Assembly: GCA_003991915.1 (NCBI GenBank) | Contig: RQTK01000008.1 | Location: forward strand, 935,011 to 999,010 | DNA: 64,000 nucleotides | Source of the DNA: Elysia chlorotica | Taxonomy: Eukaryota; Mollusca; Gastropoda; Plakobranchidae | Direction of reading: 5' to 3' | In this document: positions 24,216-38,080 of the stretch, piece by piece | How the letters are laid out: every line of letters starts with the position of its first letter | Numbering within the stretch: the first letter of the stretch is position 1 | The notes under the pieces: generated by a model | Told to the model about the DNA's origin: nothing | What the model saw: the letters and a program-made list of their open reading frames with translations, nothing else | Databases searched by the model: none | Program-made: the position numbers and the translations under genes

Positions 24216-24409
24216 CCTGAGCAGCCGTAGTGTGCTGCTGGTAAAATTACACAATTATGACAACGGCCGCAGTGTGCGACCAATAATAAGCGAATTACAA
24301 ATAGCAACTATTAAACTTGATATCTTCTATTTATAATCGATCTGTTTATCAGCCGTGACTGCGTGTCATATTGTGTGATTTTTTCGGCCGCACACTGCGG
24401 CTGCTCTGG
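24216..24409. mobile_element. MITE with about 47-bp terminal inverted repeats
   Basis: The left end CCTGAGCAGCCGTAGTGTGC and right end, read inverted, CCAGAGCAGCCGCAGTGTGC match over about 47 bases up to TATGACA. The 194-bp element has no coding capacity. Flanks are TTAAA on the left and TTAGG on the right, which could be a decayed TTAA target site (piggyBac type). Confidence 0.75.
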
Positions 24410-25190
24410 TTAGGTGTTACAGTTCAAAAATTTTAGTTTTAAAGTGAGGCCTATAGGAAGTTAAGAACAATATAAAATTTGATGAACCAAAATAAAATAA
24501 AAAAAAGATGTTTGAAAAGATCAATTTTTTGTTTAATTTAATACAACTTTTTATCTTTATTTTCCATCAAAATTTCAAAGATCTATCTTTCCAGCTTTCC
24601 ATTGAGCCAAGTACAGCATAAAAACTGAGGACATCCTGCCGTCACTAATGGCTAAGCTCTTTACCTTGGAACATATACTTTGCTCTATTGAGGAGAATTG
24701 GACAAAAGACTAAGTACATGTATATAGTTTGAAGGCAACAAGATCTCACTCTCAAGTAAAGATATAAGTAATGTTAAAGGGAAGGCATAAAGAGATATGA
24801 AGGAAAAAAAGATTATGGTGTTACCCTAAAAAAAGGATTGTCTACAGTTCATACAGTGATTACCACAAGATATTTAGTTTTGCAGAAGCACAAACAGCCC
24901 TTTGGAAGTGTACAAAGAGGATCCATTTCCTTTCTGAAAAAAATGCGAAAACTGGCTGAAGAGGTATTGACATTGCCGGTACACACACATACCATTGAAG
25001 CGAAAAGTTGTTGTTTACAATTTATTGGTTTCTTTCAATAAAATACAGACAGGCCCTTGTAATGGGAAGCACATGCTCTCAGTAACAATTACAAGTAATA
25101 TTGGATCAACAGGAGGTTTGAATTTGACACATGTAATAAACCAGATAATCGTAGATACAAATTTTATCTTATTTCTTTTCCTCCTTCCTT

Positions 25191-25207
25191 ATATATATAT
25201 ATAATAT

Positions 25208-25267
<60 letters not shown>
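25191..25267. repeat. (TA)n and (CT)n microsatellite
   Basis: TA units (25191-25206) lead into about 28 CT units (25211-25267). Confidence 0.97.
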
Positions 25268-25271
<4 letters not shown>

Positions 25272-26325
25272 GTAAGTGTAAAGAGTAATTCTCTCCATTC
25301 CATGACCAGAGGAAAATGATAAAAAGGGCTGGGGACAATATTTGAGCTGAATTACCAATTCTTTTGGTACATATGCTTTTATCAATTTGGACTGTATAGG
25401 AAAGTATTAGTGAAAAAATTTCTGTCTTTAATAAAGGTGGATAAAAAGCATGGAAACACATCTTGCTAAATTTATTCCTCCGATTCTAAAAAAATATCAT
25501 GAAAAACAATGACATCCTATCGACAATAATTATTGTATTTTTCAAACAAAATATTTAATTGGACAGAAAATACTATAAAAATGTGCGATGCACTAGTTAA
25601 GTGTCATAGATTAATGTGGGCATAATGTTTATGTCATGCAAGCACTCTGCAATTTTCTCATTTGAACATTTTCTCATTTGAACATACTTGGTTGTCGAAA
25701 ATTGAGAAGAAAACTCTTAGCCAAATACACCAAGAAGACAGAAGTTTGGACAGAAAAAAAATCTCCAAAGGAAGTTAAGCTGTGGTATGTTTAGTATGTT
25801 GGTTAACTAGAGTTTCCAAGGCCGTGTTTACAATTTTGCCCTGCCCACTCACCAATTAATTAGTGAAAGTGCTTTGAGAGCGGATAATATATCCCCTTTT
25901 ATTGATTCTTTCTGCGTCCTACTTCAACCACTTACATTTTCTTTCTTAAATCTATTCATCAAATCAAAAAAATTCTACCCACAAAGTTTCTTCAGTTTTA
26001 CAAGTTCACACACAATAAGTAATATTATTAAAATTCCTCATAAACCAAATTTTCAAAACTTTTTCTACATTAAATTTAAAATCAAACTTATAATTCAAAG
26101 TTTTTTTTGGTTTGATTCTCTTAATTCGAAGCTCACAACATCAAAAGGCATTACATGAGTACTACCTGTCAAGCAGACTTCAATGCTTTTTGCCACCCAA
26201 GACATACTTTTAAAAGAAATGGGGGTGGGAGAAGGTTGCTATAGAAAGAAAACGAAAGGAAACTACTATAAACACAGTTGTTCAAATAAGGTAACTGTCT
26301 ACTACTTAGTACTAGTACTAATTCT

Positions 26326-26522
26326 ATCACTTCGTCCAACGAGGTCTGACAATTTTTATGTGCTGCCAGACAAGAGACAGGATGTGTATACCTCGACTCC
26401 TGTCTCACCCGATCACATTAAACTGACACCAACCCAACTAGTAGGGGGCAAAATCGGTAGGACTCGAACCATGTATCTCATGCGTCAGAAGCCGATGTTC
26501 TTCTACCCCATAGCTATCCTGC
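26326..26522 (-). mobile_element. tRNA-derived SINE (family A), truncated, plus poly-C
   Basis: Diverged copy lacking the tail end; GTGCTGCCAGACAAGAGACAG and the box B region (GGTTCGAGTCC on minus) are recognisable. A C tract (26522-26551, one G) adjoins the head. Confidence 0.75.
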
Positions 26523-27157
26523 CCCCCCCCCGCCCCCCCCCCCCCCCCCCCAATTTTTTTTTAATAACTTTTACAAATGTCCACATAAATGATTACAAAT
26601 AGCAATCAAACACAATACCAAAATTTTATACAGCGTTTTTAACAGCATGAAACTGAAAGAGTTGATGTATCTATTCGTGATGACATTTTTGGAATTCCTA
26701 ATGGTTTCTTACCTACTCTGGTGAAATATGATTTTGAGTTTTAGTACACTACACATTTATCAGTAATTTTTTCAGCCTTTACCATCCCACAATCTCCACT
26801 GATTTTGTGGGTTCCTAACTGGTTATTACAAAAGAAACAAAACTTGAGCAGGGTTGGTGAAATAATTGCATCATTTTTAGACAATACTTTCTGCCCTTAA
26901 TCTTCTGACTGAAGTTTTCCACAAGCAGGTCTGGATCGGAACAAGGCCCATTTTCTGAGATCGCTACACATTATTATTTTAAATTAACCCTAATCGTATG
27001 TCATATTTTTTTCAGAAAATCCAAGAGTGTCTTGGGGCCACCACTTTTTAATTATATTATGTAGTCAGATCAGATAATTGAGTAATACATAAATTTTAAA
27101 AAATGCTTGGCGTTCCCTTGACGTATGATTAGGGTTAAGGATATAAAGACAATTTCT

Positions 27158-30100
27158 TCAGGACATTGTCACATCCTCGTCCTCCATGACTTCTGGGTCC
27201 CCCCTGTTGCGTTTGCTCTGAGTAATCTCCCTTCTGATCTCTGGGGTGATCTCATGGTGGTCGTGGTAGTTCACCAGCTTGAGAATCCTTGACTTCTGCT
27301 GCTTGGTGAGGTCGTGTTTGTAGCGCTGGACTAAGGTCAGCAGGCACTGGTGCCACAGCACGGGGAGCCGGTCCTCAACATGCATAAACCTGCGGCATGT
27401 ATAAAATATTTTTTCAAATGGTTATGTAAATACATCTTCTTTTTTTAAATTCTTTACATGTAGGATAGCAAAGACATTCATTCATAATCATATACTATAG
27501 GCCTATAGATATTTTTAACATGTGGAGTTTGAAGTTTCTATTACAGCATGTAATGACTATACAATTATGGTAACATGGGGAAACGTCTGTAAATCAAATC
27601 TCTATAGCGAAGACCTTGGTTTATGTATGCTTAAAAAAATATCATGGTTTGTATTGTAACAACGTCCTTCCGTGGCATTAACCTTGCAAAGCACTGCTCA
27701 ATCATGGAAACTGTCAAATTCATTATATAAAATTCAGAGAAAAGGGTGAGGCTATAAAAGGCTGACGTGGCAGCACTTGGATAAGAGCATTACCTCCCAC
27801 TCAGAAGCTCTGTGGTTCAACCAAGCTCTGACAGCCACGGTTTTTCACTAACCTATGACCTAGGAAAGAGTTTTGCTTTCTCCTACTAAAGAGCTTATGA
27901 AATACAAAATTTGATACCTGTTTCTTGATAAACTCCCATATTGATGGAATGATCAATGGAAATCAATGTACTTCCTATTATGTACCATGTGTTTCCAATA
28001 TACATGCCTCAAGTCTGCTTGCCACAGTACAGATATTAATTATTATTTTACATCAACAACATCTTTCATGGTATTCTTAACATAGCAGATCTTTTTTTGT
28101 GTACACTTTAGATAATAAAAAATTTTTTTTTAAATAACTATCAAGCTGTATCTAGAAAATTTGGCCTGGCAGTTAGGTTTTCTCAAAAAAAAACAAGGGA
28201 CTAAAATAAACATACTGACCCCATGAAATGCTCAACAGTGGCATCAATTGCAGAAAGTGGAAGAGAATATTTCTTGTTGAGGATGGTGCGCATAAAAATG
28301 CTGTTTGCACCATTGTACTCCATTCGAGATATGAGAATGAGGGCAGCGGCTGAGTAGCCGACCGGTATAGAGGTCTGTGAAACAATGCCAGCCACAATAG
28401 TCGCTTCTCTCAAGGTGCAATCTCCAGCCTATATTGAACAGAGAATTTTTGTTTTTAATTTTTGTTCATGAAATCATATACATGTAATGCAAATCAAAGT
28501 ACATTTTTGCAAATTTTCAAGGATAATATTTATTTGCTAAAGGTAACATATTTTAAAGTCTTTTCACTGACACGGTTTGGGTTTGAAACAGGCTTGCTGG
28601 AAGCAGAACGAAACAAAGTAATAGCTCTATCAAAAAAGGAAATATAATTTATTTTTGTTTCCATGTTAGCATACAGAGGCATGGAAAGGGCAGTTTTTGA
28701 TGACATAAGCTCTTAGACAAATTTAACCTAATGCTTCTTACTATGAGTCTGTCTCATTTATGCCCAATTATTACAATACAGGAAGTAATTTTGATGGAAA
28801 AAAAGAACTTACTTCACAAAAATAAATCCCTCTCCCGCCCTTTCTTTCAATTATAATATTTTTATATATGTTTAAATAGACAGATGAATTATCTTTCATT
28901 TGATAAATTATATATATGCATGCTTACAATCAATCTCAATGTCCCCAGTTTTACCCAAACTGCTTTGAGAAGCTTAAGAATTCAGTAAGACCAAGGCCAT
29001 CTTTTAAAGTTTCAGTAGAAAACAGTAGATAGAGAGGTAAAAATTACTCAATCTTCAAAAAATCCTGAACGTTCTAATCGGTCAAGAAAGCTGTAAACTG
29101 CTAATTTCATTTGCAACATCGCTCTACATCCAGGTGATGTTGCTATGCATAAACTTTTATGTTTTCCAGCATACAAGAGCTTCCAAACATTCATGACTTC
29201 CTGGTTACACAGCAGGTGCATTTGGGCGCATGATCGGGGTGGAATGTTGGAGGTCGCATGAAGAAGCAATGGGTCATGAGGTACCATGTTTATCTGTTGA
29301 GCCCTTGCATATATATTTAACATCAATAACAGTCATATATCAGAACTTTAAACAGTGATGATGGTGACAAAAAGTGAAAAAGGAGGAAAATTTTTCGCAG
29401 TCCACCCGAAAAGCTATTTTTAGTAACATACCGTTACCAATGTGTAAAAAGTTAATTCACATACGTAAGCGGTAAAAAAGACATTTTAAATGAAAGACCA
29501 AAGTCTACAGTTTTCAAACCTGCAACAGTTTTTTATTCTATCGATAGTGGTTCAAAAGATGAATGCACGGCAAGGCAACAGTACGGCTCAGAGTTATCGA
29601 TCTACAATACAATGAGAAGCCGGACGTTCACCGAGCCAAACCGCGGGACTACCGTCGTGGAATTATAAACTCGCACATTTCCGCGGATTACAAAAACGAT
29701 GATTTTTAACTCGGGAGGAAAGGAGGAAAAAGTGCAGAAAGGCGGAAAATACCGAGGAAAGGAGGAAATTCCTCCTGTTGAGCCCTTGCATATATATTTA
29801 ACATCAATAACAGTCATATAAAATTATCAGAACTTTAAAAAAAGACATGATTTCTTGTGCTGACTTTGCATATTTTCCTTTGTGAACAACCTACAGTAAT
29901 GGCTAGGTTGGTATGCAGTTCCATACAAATTATAATCATCTGTATTTATGGTTACCTCACAGAGTGGAAGAACAATTCCTTCAAAGAAGTCACCAGGCTT
30001 GTAAATAGATTTGTGAAGAGCCTGAAAAAGAAAAGACATTCACCTATATCAACCACTTTGTCTAGTGCCTTACGGTATTCCATTTGACCCTTATTCAGGT

Positions 30101-33100
30101 TACAATTTTCTGTTATCAGCCAATGCAGTATACCATCTGGCATGGCTGAAAACTTTCATTTAATTTTCACCCCAGTTCCTTTTTAAAAAAGGTATACCGT
30201 TTTTGGTTTGTTTTTATTCATGGAAGATAAATCCCCATTCCACGGGACTTTTGAAGTTTCATCTCAGCATAGGACTATTAAAAAAATAAAAAAGCCGTTG
30301 GTCATTTACAAAGCTTTAGTTTAACTATGAAATATTAAGGGATTAACGTAAATGCATGCACACAAAAAGAAGAAAGAAAAAAAATACACCTGAACTGTAA
30401 GTACAAACCACATGGCCAATTGAGAATGACAAATTTTTGATAGCCTGATTGATAATCAAAGTTCAAACTGTTATTGATATCTTAGAGAAAAATTGTCTGT
30501 CAAATTATGTGCTGCTGCCACACATACACAGCACAGGGATTCCAGGGATTCTGTTTGAGTCTGTCCTATTATACTGACACAGATCCAAAGAGTAGGGTCG
30601 AAAAAATAAATCTTGCCTGATTGTGGGTTCAATCAAGATACCTCCTGATTAGCAGATCAGCACTCTACCACAAAGATTGCCCTAATTGAGATGATGATTT
30701 TTAAATGTCTTTTGTATAGCATTTTTATAGACAAAGCCAGATTAATAACATCTCAATCAAAGTGCTTAGGGTTTTTTGTGATTAGAAAAATTGAATTAGT
30801 ATGTCTTTACCTGGAAAAGATGGAAATTCAATCTTTTGTACTCAGCAATGTCATCACGAATACGAGGAAGAAGAATGAAGGAACAAAAGCTGAAACGAAA
30901 AAATCAAATGTTAAATATAATCTATTTCCCTTGCAAAAGCATTAAAATTTTGGATTGTTCTTAACACTTCCGCATTACTCTATCTTGTATTAGGATATGA
31001 CATGTATATATTTATAAATACATATATATATAATTATTTAGGTGAAGTTGTGCATATTCTTTTGAGCTCAGCCAAAAATGCATGGGAGACATTATATTAT
31101 AATAAATCATAAACTGTCATTAATGGCTATGTAACTAAAGGCTGAGGATATGGGCCTGCATAATATTCTTCAACAATAAGACCCAACGTTCAACATTGAA
31201 ATGCCCCAAACCATAACTTGTAACAAACCTAATTTCAAGGTAGTGCCATGGTCTGGATTTAGCATTGCAGAGGTATAATAATAAAAATTAATCCATGTTC
31301 GTTTGTACAATTACGCTTTATCATCTTCAATATGTCTTGTCTTTTGCCAATCTATGCACATGTATATAAGTATGTATGTCTATTTTGTCTATGCTAAGAT
31401 CCACCAACCACAAACCTTTAAAGAAAAAAGGCACAAGTTGTCAGGCTTTCTTTTTACATCTATATTAAAGTGTTATTAAAGTAAGTTAATGAGACATGAA
31501 GCTTTTATGAAAGCTATACATACTCTTTAAAATGGTACTTGGGCAAATTAGAAACGAAGATTCGGGTGGCTGCATACACTGAAGCTGCTGTCCACTTTTC
31601 TGGTTTCATGAGCTCCAGAAGCTTTTCAAAAAGATGAGCAGAACAGTTTTTGACAAATCATCAAAAGCAATTGTAATGGTGATTTTAAATGAAAAAAGTA
31701 AAATACCACCCAAAAGAAAATAGTAAACTTACCAAGATTAAATAATAGTGAAATGGGATAAGGTTTACAAGCAGAGCTTATCATAATTCTGATGAAAAAG
31801 AATTCTTTTTAATGTATGTCTCACTTAATTAGGGTGCCTTGAACACTATATTCAACAGCTTGATGATGACAGGTACTTTGTTATATTAAAGTATCTGACA
31901 CATTGCGATCGATCTCAAACTAAAAACTGCAAGACTGATTTTCGCCCAAATCATGTATGCACTCTATCATTTTCCTTACTTGTATCCAATTTGGAAAACT
32001 TGGAGATGCCTTGAATCCCTTGGGAAGTTTTCCGCTTCTGTAATGAGCTAAGACTTCCCCTATTTTGAGGAAATGACTCTTTACAGTTTCATCTATTTCC
32101 TCATGCAGTGGTGCCTCACTCATTATTTCTGAAAAGGGACCAATGAGAATTTGACAAAATATGAATAGATCAGATTTGAGAATGCCACAACACAATAAAG
32201 GCTGAAATCAATAAAGGCTGAAACCTTTTTACAAAAAGGAGGAAAACATGTTTTGAAACAGATGAAAAAAGGAGGAAAGCAGACCAAAAAAGGAGCTAGA
32301 TTTTAAAAAAGGAGGATTTCAGCCTACAGGAGGAGGATTCTCAGCCCTGGAATTGAGACATATCTTACCGTAAGATAAAAAAATAATTCTCATGAGAGCA
32401 ATTTGTTAGTCTCAAATTCATTTGTAGAAAATTTGAGCTCAACATCCATTAGTGAATACCATGTCATTGTTGATCAATAACTCTACACTATTCTAGACAT
32501 AAATAGCATTGATATTTGTTGGGTATTGTCATTCACATGAAATTATCAAGTCTACATCATATGCTTATCCCTAATGACAATATGTAAGCCACTATATCAT
32601 TTGGTATTGTCATTGACTAAGTAAGGATCAGGTCTTCACAAACATTTCTCATTCCAATCATGTAAGAAATAGCAGCAAAGATTGAACATTGGTGCATTCA
32701 CACTTCTGTGACAATTTAAAATCAATGAAAAAAAAAATCACTAAAAGAGTGCAAAACGTCCTAGGATTAAATGTTCACAACTCACCTGCAAGGGTATAAA
32801 AATATGGTATTACACCACCACAATATCTACTTTTTAAATAAGAACCCGAGGGAAGTATTTCATTGCATTACAAAGCTGAAACAGTTGGTTTTGAGTCATT
32901 TTATGTTGCTTTTTGTTGTTTTTTTTTCTTACAACTACAAGTGTATCTTACCTGTCACTGCTGTCTTTTTTTCCTCTAATTTTTCAGCTATTATATCTGC
33001 AAGGGTCCGTCTTTGTTTCGGGTTTGGATTCATAAATCTTTTAAGATCATCTTCATCTTCTTGATTAATTTCCTAGCATAAAAAGAGAATGTAGAGAGTA

Positions 33101-36100
33101 AATTAATATGAATAATTCAGACACTGGGAAATCAAATTGAATAATTAGTTATCAAACCTTTAACCCGTGCACAATTGAAGGCAGTCCAAACGGCCAGATG
33201 GCCTTATGGGTCTGACTGGGTATGAAAAAATGGGGTGTGGCAGCACTGTTCACCTGGTTAACTGATGCTCTGAGTGTTGCGCTGTTATCGCCGAGAGTTT
33301 TTTTCTCCATTAATTCTAGTTCATAAAACTATAAATTTCTATTGGGGGTGGGGAGTTGATGAATTAAAGAAGCCAGTTATTACTTTTTTCCCTGCAGGTG
33401 ATCACAGTTAAACTTATTTAATTTTAAATAGACGTGGGTGTTGTATGTTTCAGTTTGAATCCTTTTTTACATGGAAAATATCCCTCATGTGTGTGTCTTG
33501 ACTAAAAGGGTTATGCGTTTACAACACTTGTAGCCCCAATTGAAAGTTCTACAATGAAGAAATGGAAATATCAGCTGAGGTCGAACCTTTGACCCCTTAC
33601 TCGTCAATCCAGAGCACCAATGCTAGAGATATCTGGCGCCTTATATTGCTGAATTTGCAATCTTCAAATCAATGTTATGTCCCATAGGTTTTTTTACAGA
33701 GATGGGGGAAAAAGAGCGGCGACGCCAAAGATTTGAACCTTGGACCTCCTGCTTCTCAGTCACGAGCACTGGAGACCGTGCTATCTTTACACCCCTACTT
33801 AGCCAATGATACTTAAATTTAAGAAGATCTACATCCCACGAATTTATAGAAAAATATCAGATTTTTCCACACCTGTCGAGTATCGCACAGTCTACCTGCA
33901 AACGCAAGCCACTTCAGCTGGAGATATTGTCACTTGTGAGGCGGGTATGATCAAAGTTTTCAAGCTAAGCACCTGCATTTACAGTATGCATCGGCATACC
34001 ATCCAAATAAACTCAGTACAGTGTAAAAGTAAGCCAATTGCAATTACAAGCCGACAGTCACACAAACAGAACAGACCTATGTTCAACATGCAATGTGGTC
34101 AGCCTGTTTCACATCATTGTGTGTGTGTCTGTCTGTCTCGTATGGCGAAGTTTGACAATTCTATGTGATTTAGTCAAAGCATGGCTTTCGTCGCCATCTT
34201 CCCCTACATCAATGGTCCAACCGTCTTTATACACAGGGACTAAACACCACCAGGTTACCCAAGATCTCTACGGGGGGTATCTTGCCCCAAGGCGTGATGG
34301 AACAATGTGACAACCAACAAATTACACTGTGTCCAACCACATTTTGGTCACTGGCCAGGAATTTCTCAGGCAAGACCAGGTGGTACTCGATCGAGTCCGA
34401 CTTGGACATTCTCATCTTACTCACGCCTTTCTACTGAGAGGGAAGAACCTCCACTGTGTCAAACCTGCAATTGTCAATTGTCCATTAGTCACATTCTGGT
34501 TGATTGTCCGGTTTTTTACCAGGAAAGAAAATTGTACCTAGCTTTCAGGCCACTGGATGGCATATGTACAACTTTGCAGACAAACATTTCATCCGTATGG
34601 CATGTTTATTTTTTTCTAAATATCTTTCAGCAATAACTCTTTATGTTAGCAGAATGATATTTATTAACTCAAAATTAAAAGGCTCTTATTATAATTGTTT
34701 CCCACAATCATGTAACAGAAACGTCAATCCTTGATTACCCCAGAATAACCTTTCTGTTATTTGCGCTAATGACAAATGATTTCTTTTATTTAACTGCAGC
34801 CCACACAAACTGGTGAAGTGCACAGATACAGTTCTTGCTCTTGGTTCAATTAAACTGTAGGTCCTCTGCTTCCCTCAAAAAAAGTATGACTTGAAGAAAA
34901 TCCATAAAAATGAAATATATGTAAGAATGCAGACATTCCATCTCTTGCCTATCCAATATAATCTTGAAAATACAAAGTGAAAGGAAAAACAACAAAACAT
35001 TTGATAACACTCCTGAATTACCATGACAGTTTTTTCCAAAGCACTAAAGTTGTCAAACAGATGTTTGCTTGTCTCTTCATCCTCTGAGTCACTGTCCTGA
35101 GCTGATGCTCCACCAAGTTTTATCTGTTTTGGCGGAGGTAATTTTGTTTGGGCTTTAGATCTGAGAATAAAAAGGCGGAAAAATAAGCATGGTCACAACA
35201 CAACCACAAAAACTAAGTTCTATACATATTAATATTCAGTTATCAGCTCAGTATATCCTAATTATGAAGGCAGATGAATAATGAATAACTAAGAAAGAAC
35301 TTTAGGGACAGTTTTATCTGATCCTGGCATAAGTCATACATGGGAAAATCTAAAGCTTACATTTTTGTTTTTTTTAGTAAAAAAATTAAGACAATCTAGA
35401 ACCAGCAAGGATTGTTTGAAAGTTAAGGATCTTAGGAATGACAAAAATGTGCATAACTCTAATAACTCTTCAGCTTAATTTATTTCTTATTCGAAACTTA
35501 TTAAATTAAAAGTCTCCATGCATTAATACCATCTAAATTTTTTAATGAAGTATCTCTCAAACTCGTTCTTAATAAAAAAGATATATCATGCAACACTTAC
35601 CGATACGAAAAACCTTCATCCTCTCTCCGAAGATCATCTCCTTGTCTTCGGGCTTGAGCCAAGATTTTCTTGGAGAGCTTCGCATCAACATACTAAATAG
35701 ATAAAAAATTATATCCTCATATAAACAATGTAGGCTAATAGTAGTTGGGAAGCTTCAATATCACTTGTATTTACCTAAAATTTATGTAAACTAAAACACA
35801 TTTTTACTATTAGCTAAAGATCATGGGCATAACATAATAAAGCTCATGTCAAAGGGCTTAAATTAAATACACACCAACATCTGCATAGACGCGTAAAGCG
35901 TATTTATGTATGGTAAAACCCAAAAATGCTGAAATCTGTACACTAAATTTGATTGCCCAGTAAAATCCACACCTCAATATTCTACATTGTCATAATATCA
36001 GAACATTCATTGGAAGCCTGCAATAAGCAGAAATGTCGTTAATGGTGACAAGATGCAACTTTTTGCAATAATCACTCTTTTGCCCAGGTTTTTGCTTGAT

Positions 36101-36396
36101 GAGCATGATAAGCCCATTACTTCCACCTGAGTTTTGGTTGTGACTTTTAGTTTTTTTCACACCAAATGTCATTATCATGGTAAAATCACATATACATACA
36201 CTAGATCTAGATTGCTGTAGCCTACATAATTTTGAGAATATAATCCAGATCTAAAGATATATCTAAAATTTCAGCTGCTTACTTTGTCATCTTCAGCATG
36301 GCTTCTCTCTTTCATAGTTTTGCCACTGGGCTGTGCATGTTGGTCCTGTGCTATCTGTTCATGGAGGCGTTTTCTATGCTTCTTTCCTTTATTCAT
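27158..36396 (-). CDS. BYSL: Bystin (BYSL / Enp1), complete
   Basis: Ten coding exons: 36396-36283, 35692-35601, 35160-35022, 33072-32952, 32128-31980, 31621-31524, 30889-30811, 30021-29956, 28428-28220, 27389-27158. Phases all agree, giving 432 residues (human bystin 437). Bystin (yeast Enp1) is part of the 90S/pre-40S particle, needed for 18S rRNA maturation and 40S export; in mammals it is also linked to trophinin adhesion. Landmarks: a basic N-terminus [14 protein letters not shown], a central acidic patch QDSDSEDEE, then the conserved bystin domain with [61 protein letters not shown] and [20 protein letters not shown]. The C-terminus is TPEIRREI then an acidic tail. The donor of exon 9 is GTCAGT, weaker than the others; the rest are canonical. 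The start has a lysine-rich context as in other bystins. Confidence 0.97.
27765..27850 (+). mobile_element. tRNA-like SINE fragment
   Basis: CTGACGTGGCAGCACTTGG ... AAGAGC then GTGGTTCAACC, box A and box B-like, in BYSL intron 9. It does not fold into a clean cloverleaf. Confidence 0.4.
29048..29326 (-). other. Unidentified open frame in BYSL intron 8
   Basis: A 92-codon frame with mixed, protein-like composition ([37 protein letters not shown]) between bystin exons 30021-29956 and 28428-28220. It is not part of bystin, whose exons join in phase without it. No family recognised. It may be a transposon-derived fragment or chance. Confidence 0.3.
29297..29840. repeat. Direct repeat pair of about 60 bp, 480 bp apart
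   Basis: TGTTGAGCCCTTGCATATAT through CAGTCATATA occurs at 29297 and again at 29777. The enclosed segment is rich in AGGAGGAAA, a motif that also clusters at 32230-32340. This looks like a segmental duplication or a past insertion in BYSL intron 8. Confidence 0.8.
30500..30690 (-). mobile_element. Diverged tRNA-derived SINE fragment
   Basis: GTGCTGCTGCCACACATACACAG and the following tRNA-like part (CTGATTAGCAGATCAGCACTCTACCA) resemble family A but are heavily mutated. Lies in BYSL intron 7. Confidence 0.5.
33718..33790 (-). mobile_element. tRNA-like SINE head
   Basis: On minus, AAGGTTCAAATCTTTGG is a box B, preceded by AGCACGGTCTCCAGTGCTCG. A related reversed head is at about 33575-33640. 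Both are in BYSL intron 3. Confidence 0.4.
34295..34625 (+). mobile_element. LINE ORF2 3' end remnant
   Basis: With two frame changes the plus strand reads [15 protein letters not shown], then [17 protein letters not shown], then [13 protein letters not shown] and HILVDCPVF. This is the C-terminal part typical of Jockey-type LINE proteins (R-x-GH..LTH..LL, C-x2-C, HIL-x-C). Dead copy in BYSL intron 3, opposite to the gene. Confidence 0.8.
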
Positions 36397-38080
36397 TTTG
36401 TCTATACCTAACTTATGATTTAAAAATTCTAAGTATATCCACTAAATTAAATGGTTAATTCCAAAACGCCGGGGGTGGAATTACAATTCTAGAGGATCTG
36501 GATCTAGACCTCTAAAAATCTGCACAATTTAGATCTGGATTTAGATCTAGACATCTGGAACAAAACTAAGTAGATTCTAGGCTGGATTCAAAACTAATGT
36601 CAAAAACTCAATGGGTGCTTGAGATTAGTCTCAGTTCTTTCGTCTTTCGTTGTTTGGATCTTGAAATTAGACTTAATAGATATAAAGCAGATATACAATC
36701 AAGAAAAAACAAACATTCCTCAATTTAGATATCGCGACCAATGTAAACATTTAAAGGTATATCAGATTTATCAGTGACAGTGACACTGCTTCTTCCTAGT
36801 TCCATGTGGTGGTCACTGGTTGTAAACATTAGGGCAGTAGCCTTTCGTTTCGTTTCCTTTCGAAATCGGAACATAGGCTTAAGCATAGTTTCTATTAATA
36901 GCGCTATCATATAGCGCTTCTAAAGCGCAAGTGACAAGATCTATTTATGGTAACAACAATGGCGGACTTTGAATCTTCTTTGCACAAAGGTGACAAAATG
37001 CTACACATTGCCAGCGCTATTGATTTTCACTACATCTAGTGATTTTTGCCAAATCTAGTGATCTAGCGAGTGATTGTAAAAACACCGAGGATAATAGTGA
37101 AAGTACCAGAGCCATATTAAACATTTTCTCCTTAAAACTATTGCTTTGTTTGGATTTGCATGTGTAGAAACTACTTCTAGGATAGTTAGACAGTTGATAT
37201 GTAATACTAAGTAAATAACATATTAATTACGCCTAGAAATGTTGTACTGTTCGGAATGGGGGCACAGGAAAAAGTTCCTTGGTCTCAAAATAATGTGAAC
37301 TCCCCACACCCCAATTTCGTTTCAAACATAGGGTGAAGGTAAGACGGGTGGTTAGGCTTTATCAAGACCCTTTGTTGGTCCAGATAATCAGTCGTTTGGA
37401 CACCAAGAGAGACCAACACAGGGCCCATCAGCTGAAGCTCCACAAAGACTTGGTGGGCCAGATGCTCAGCCCTCCTGGCTAGTGGCTACCAGGGTGGTCC
37501 ATAGAGGAGCAACTAGATTTACTTTCTAGTTAACTTGATGTAGAATTCCCTGCTATCAGGTTCACTATCATGCAAACTTAAACATATTTCCTCCCAAGAT
37601 TTCTTGTTTAAGAAGTAATCCACACAGATGAGAAAGGACCACCTATTAATCTTGTTGGCAGTCAAAACTGATTTCTCCAGCACTTGTCCACGCAGGTTTT
37701 GATAATATTAATGAATGACCTGACCCATCTGAGAATGCAAAAAAAATATAGTAACAACAGTAATGATATCATCTCAAATGCAGACTGGAATTTCGCAGTG
37801 TCCAAAATATTCAGCACACCAATCCCAGATTCCAGAAACAGCTCAAGAGGCACGGGGGGTGGAGAGCCATTGCATGTCATTGGCTCCTTATCAGTGACAA
37901 CATTATACACTCTAAAAGCGAAAAGGAAAACAAAAAGATTAAAAAGGAGCATGAGAAAAAAATGAGACAAGAAAAAAAAACTTCTTAACGGAATGGCCTT
38001 AACGAAGAAACTAGGCGCATTCCACAAAGTGGTTTAAATTTGAAATGCATTTCACGCGCTCACATCATACCTTAACGAAG

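Larger units (their letters stand above)
21365..27157. other. Intergenic, RITA1 to BYSL (tail to tail)
   Basis: Apart from the repeats listed separately, no conserved coding exon is visible. Open frames in this interval are short, of simple composition and without splice-phase partners. Confidence 0.6.

Noticed and set aside
24838..25041. 67-codon open frame near RITA1
   Set aside because: No homology recognised, no splice signals, AT-rich composition as in the intergenic background.
37330..37490. Possible transposase C-terminus (RLDTKRDQHRAHQLKLHKDL)
   Set aside because: Short and unsupported by any second motif; could be piggyBac-like but I could not assign it.
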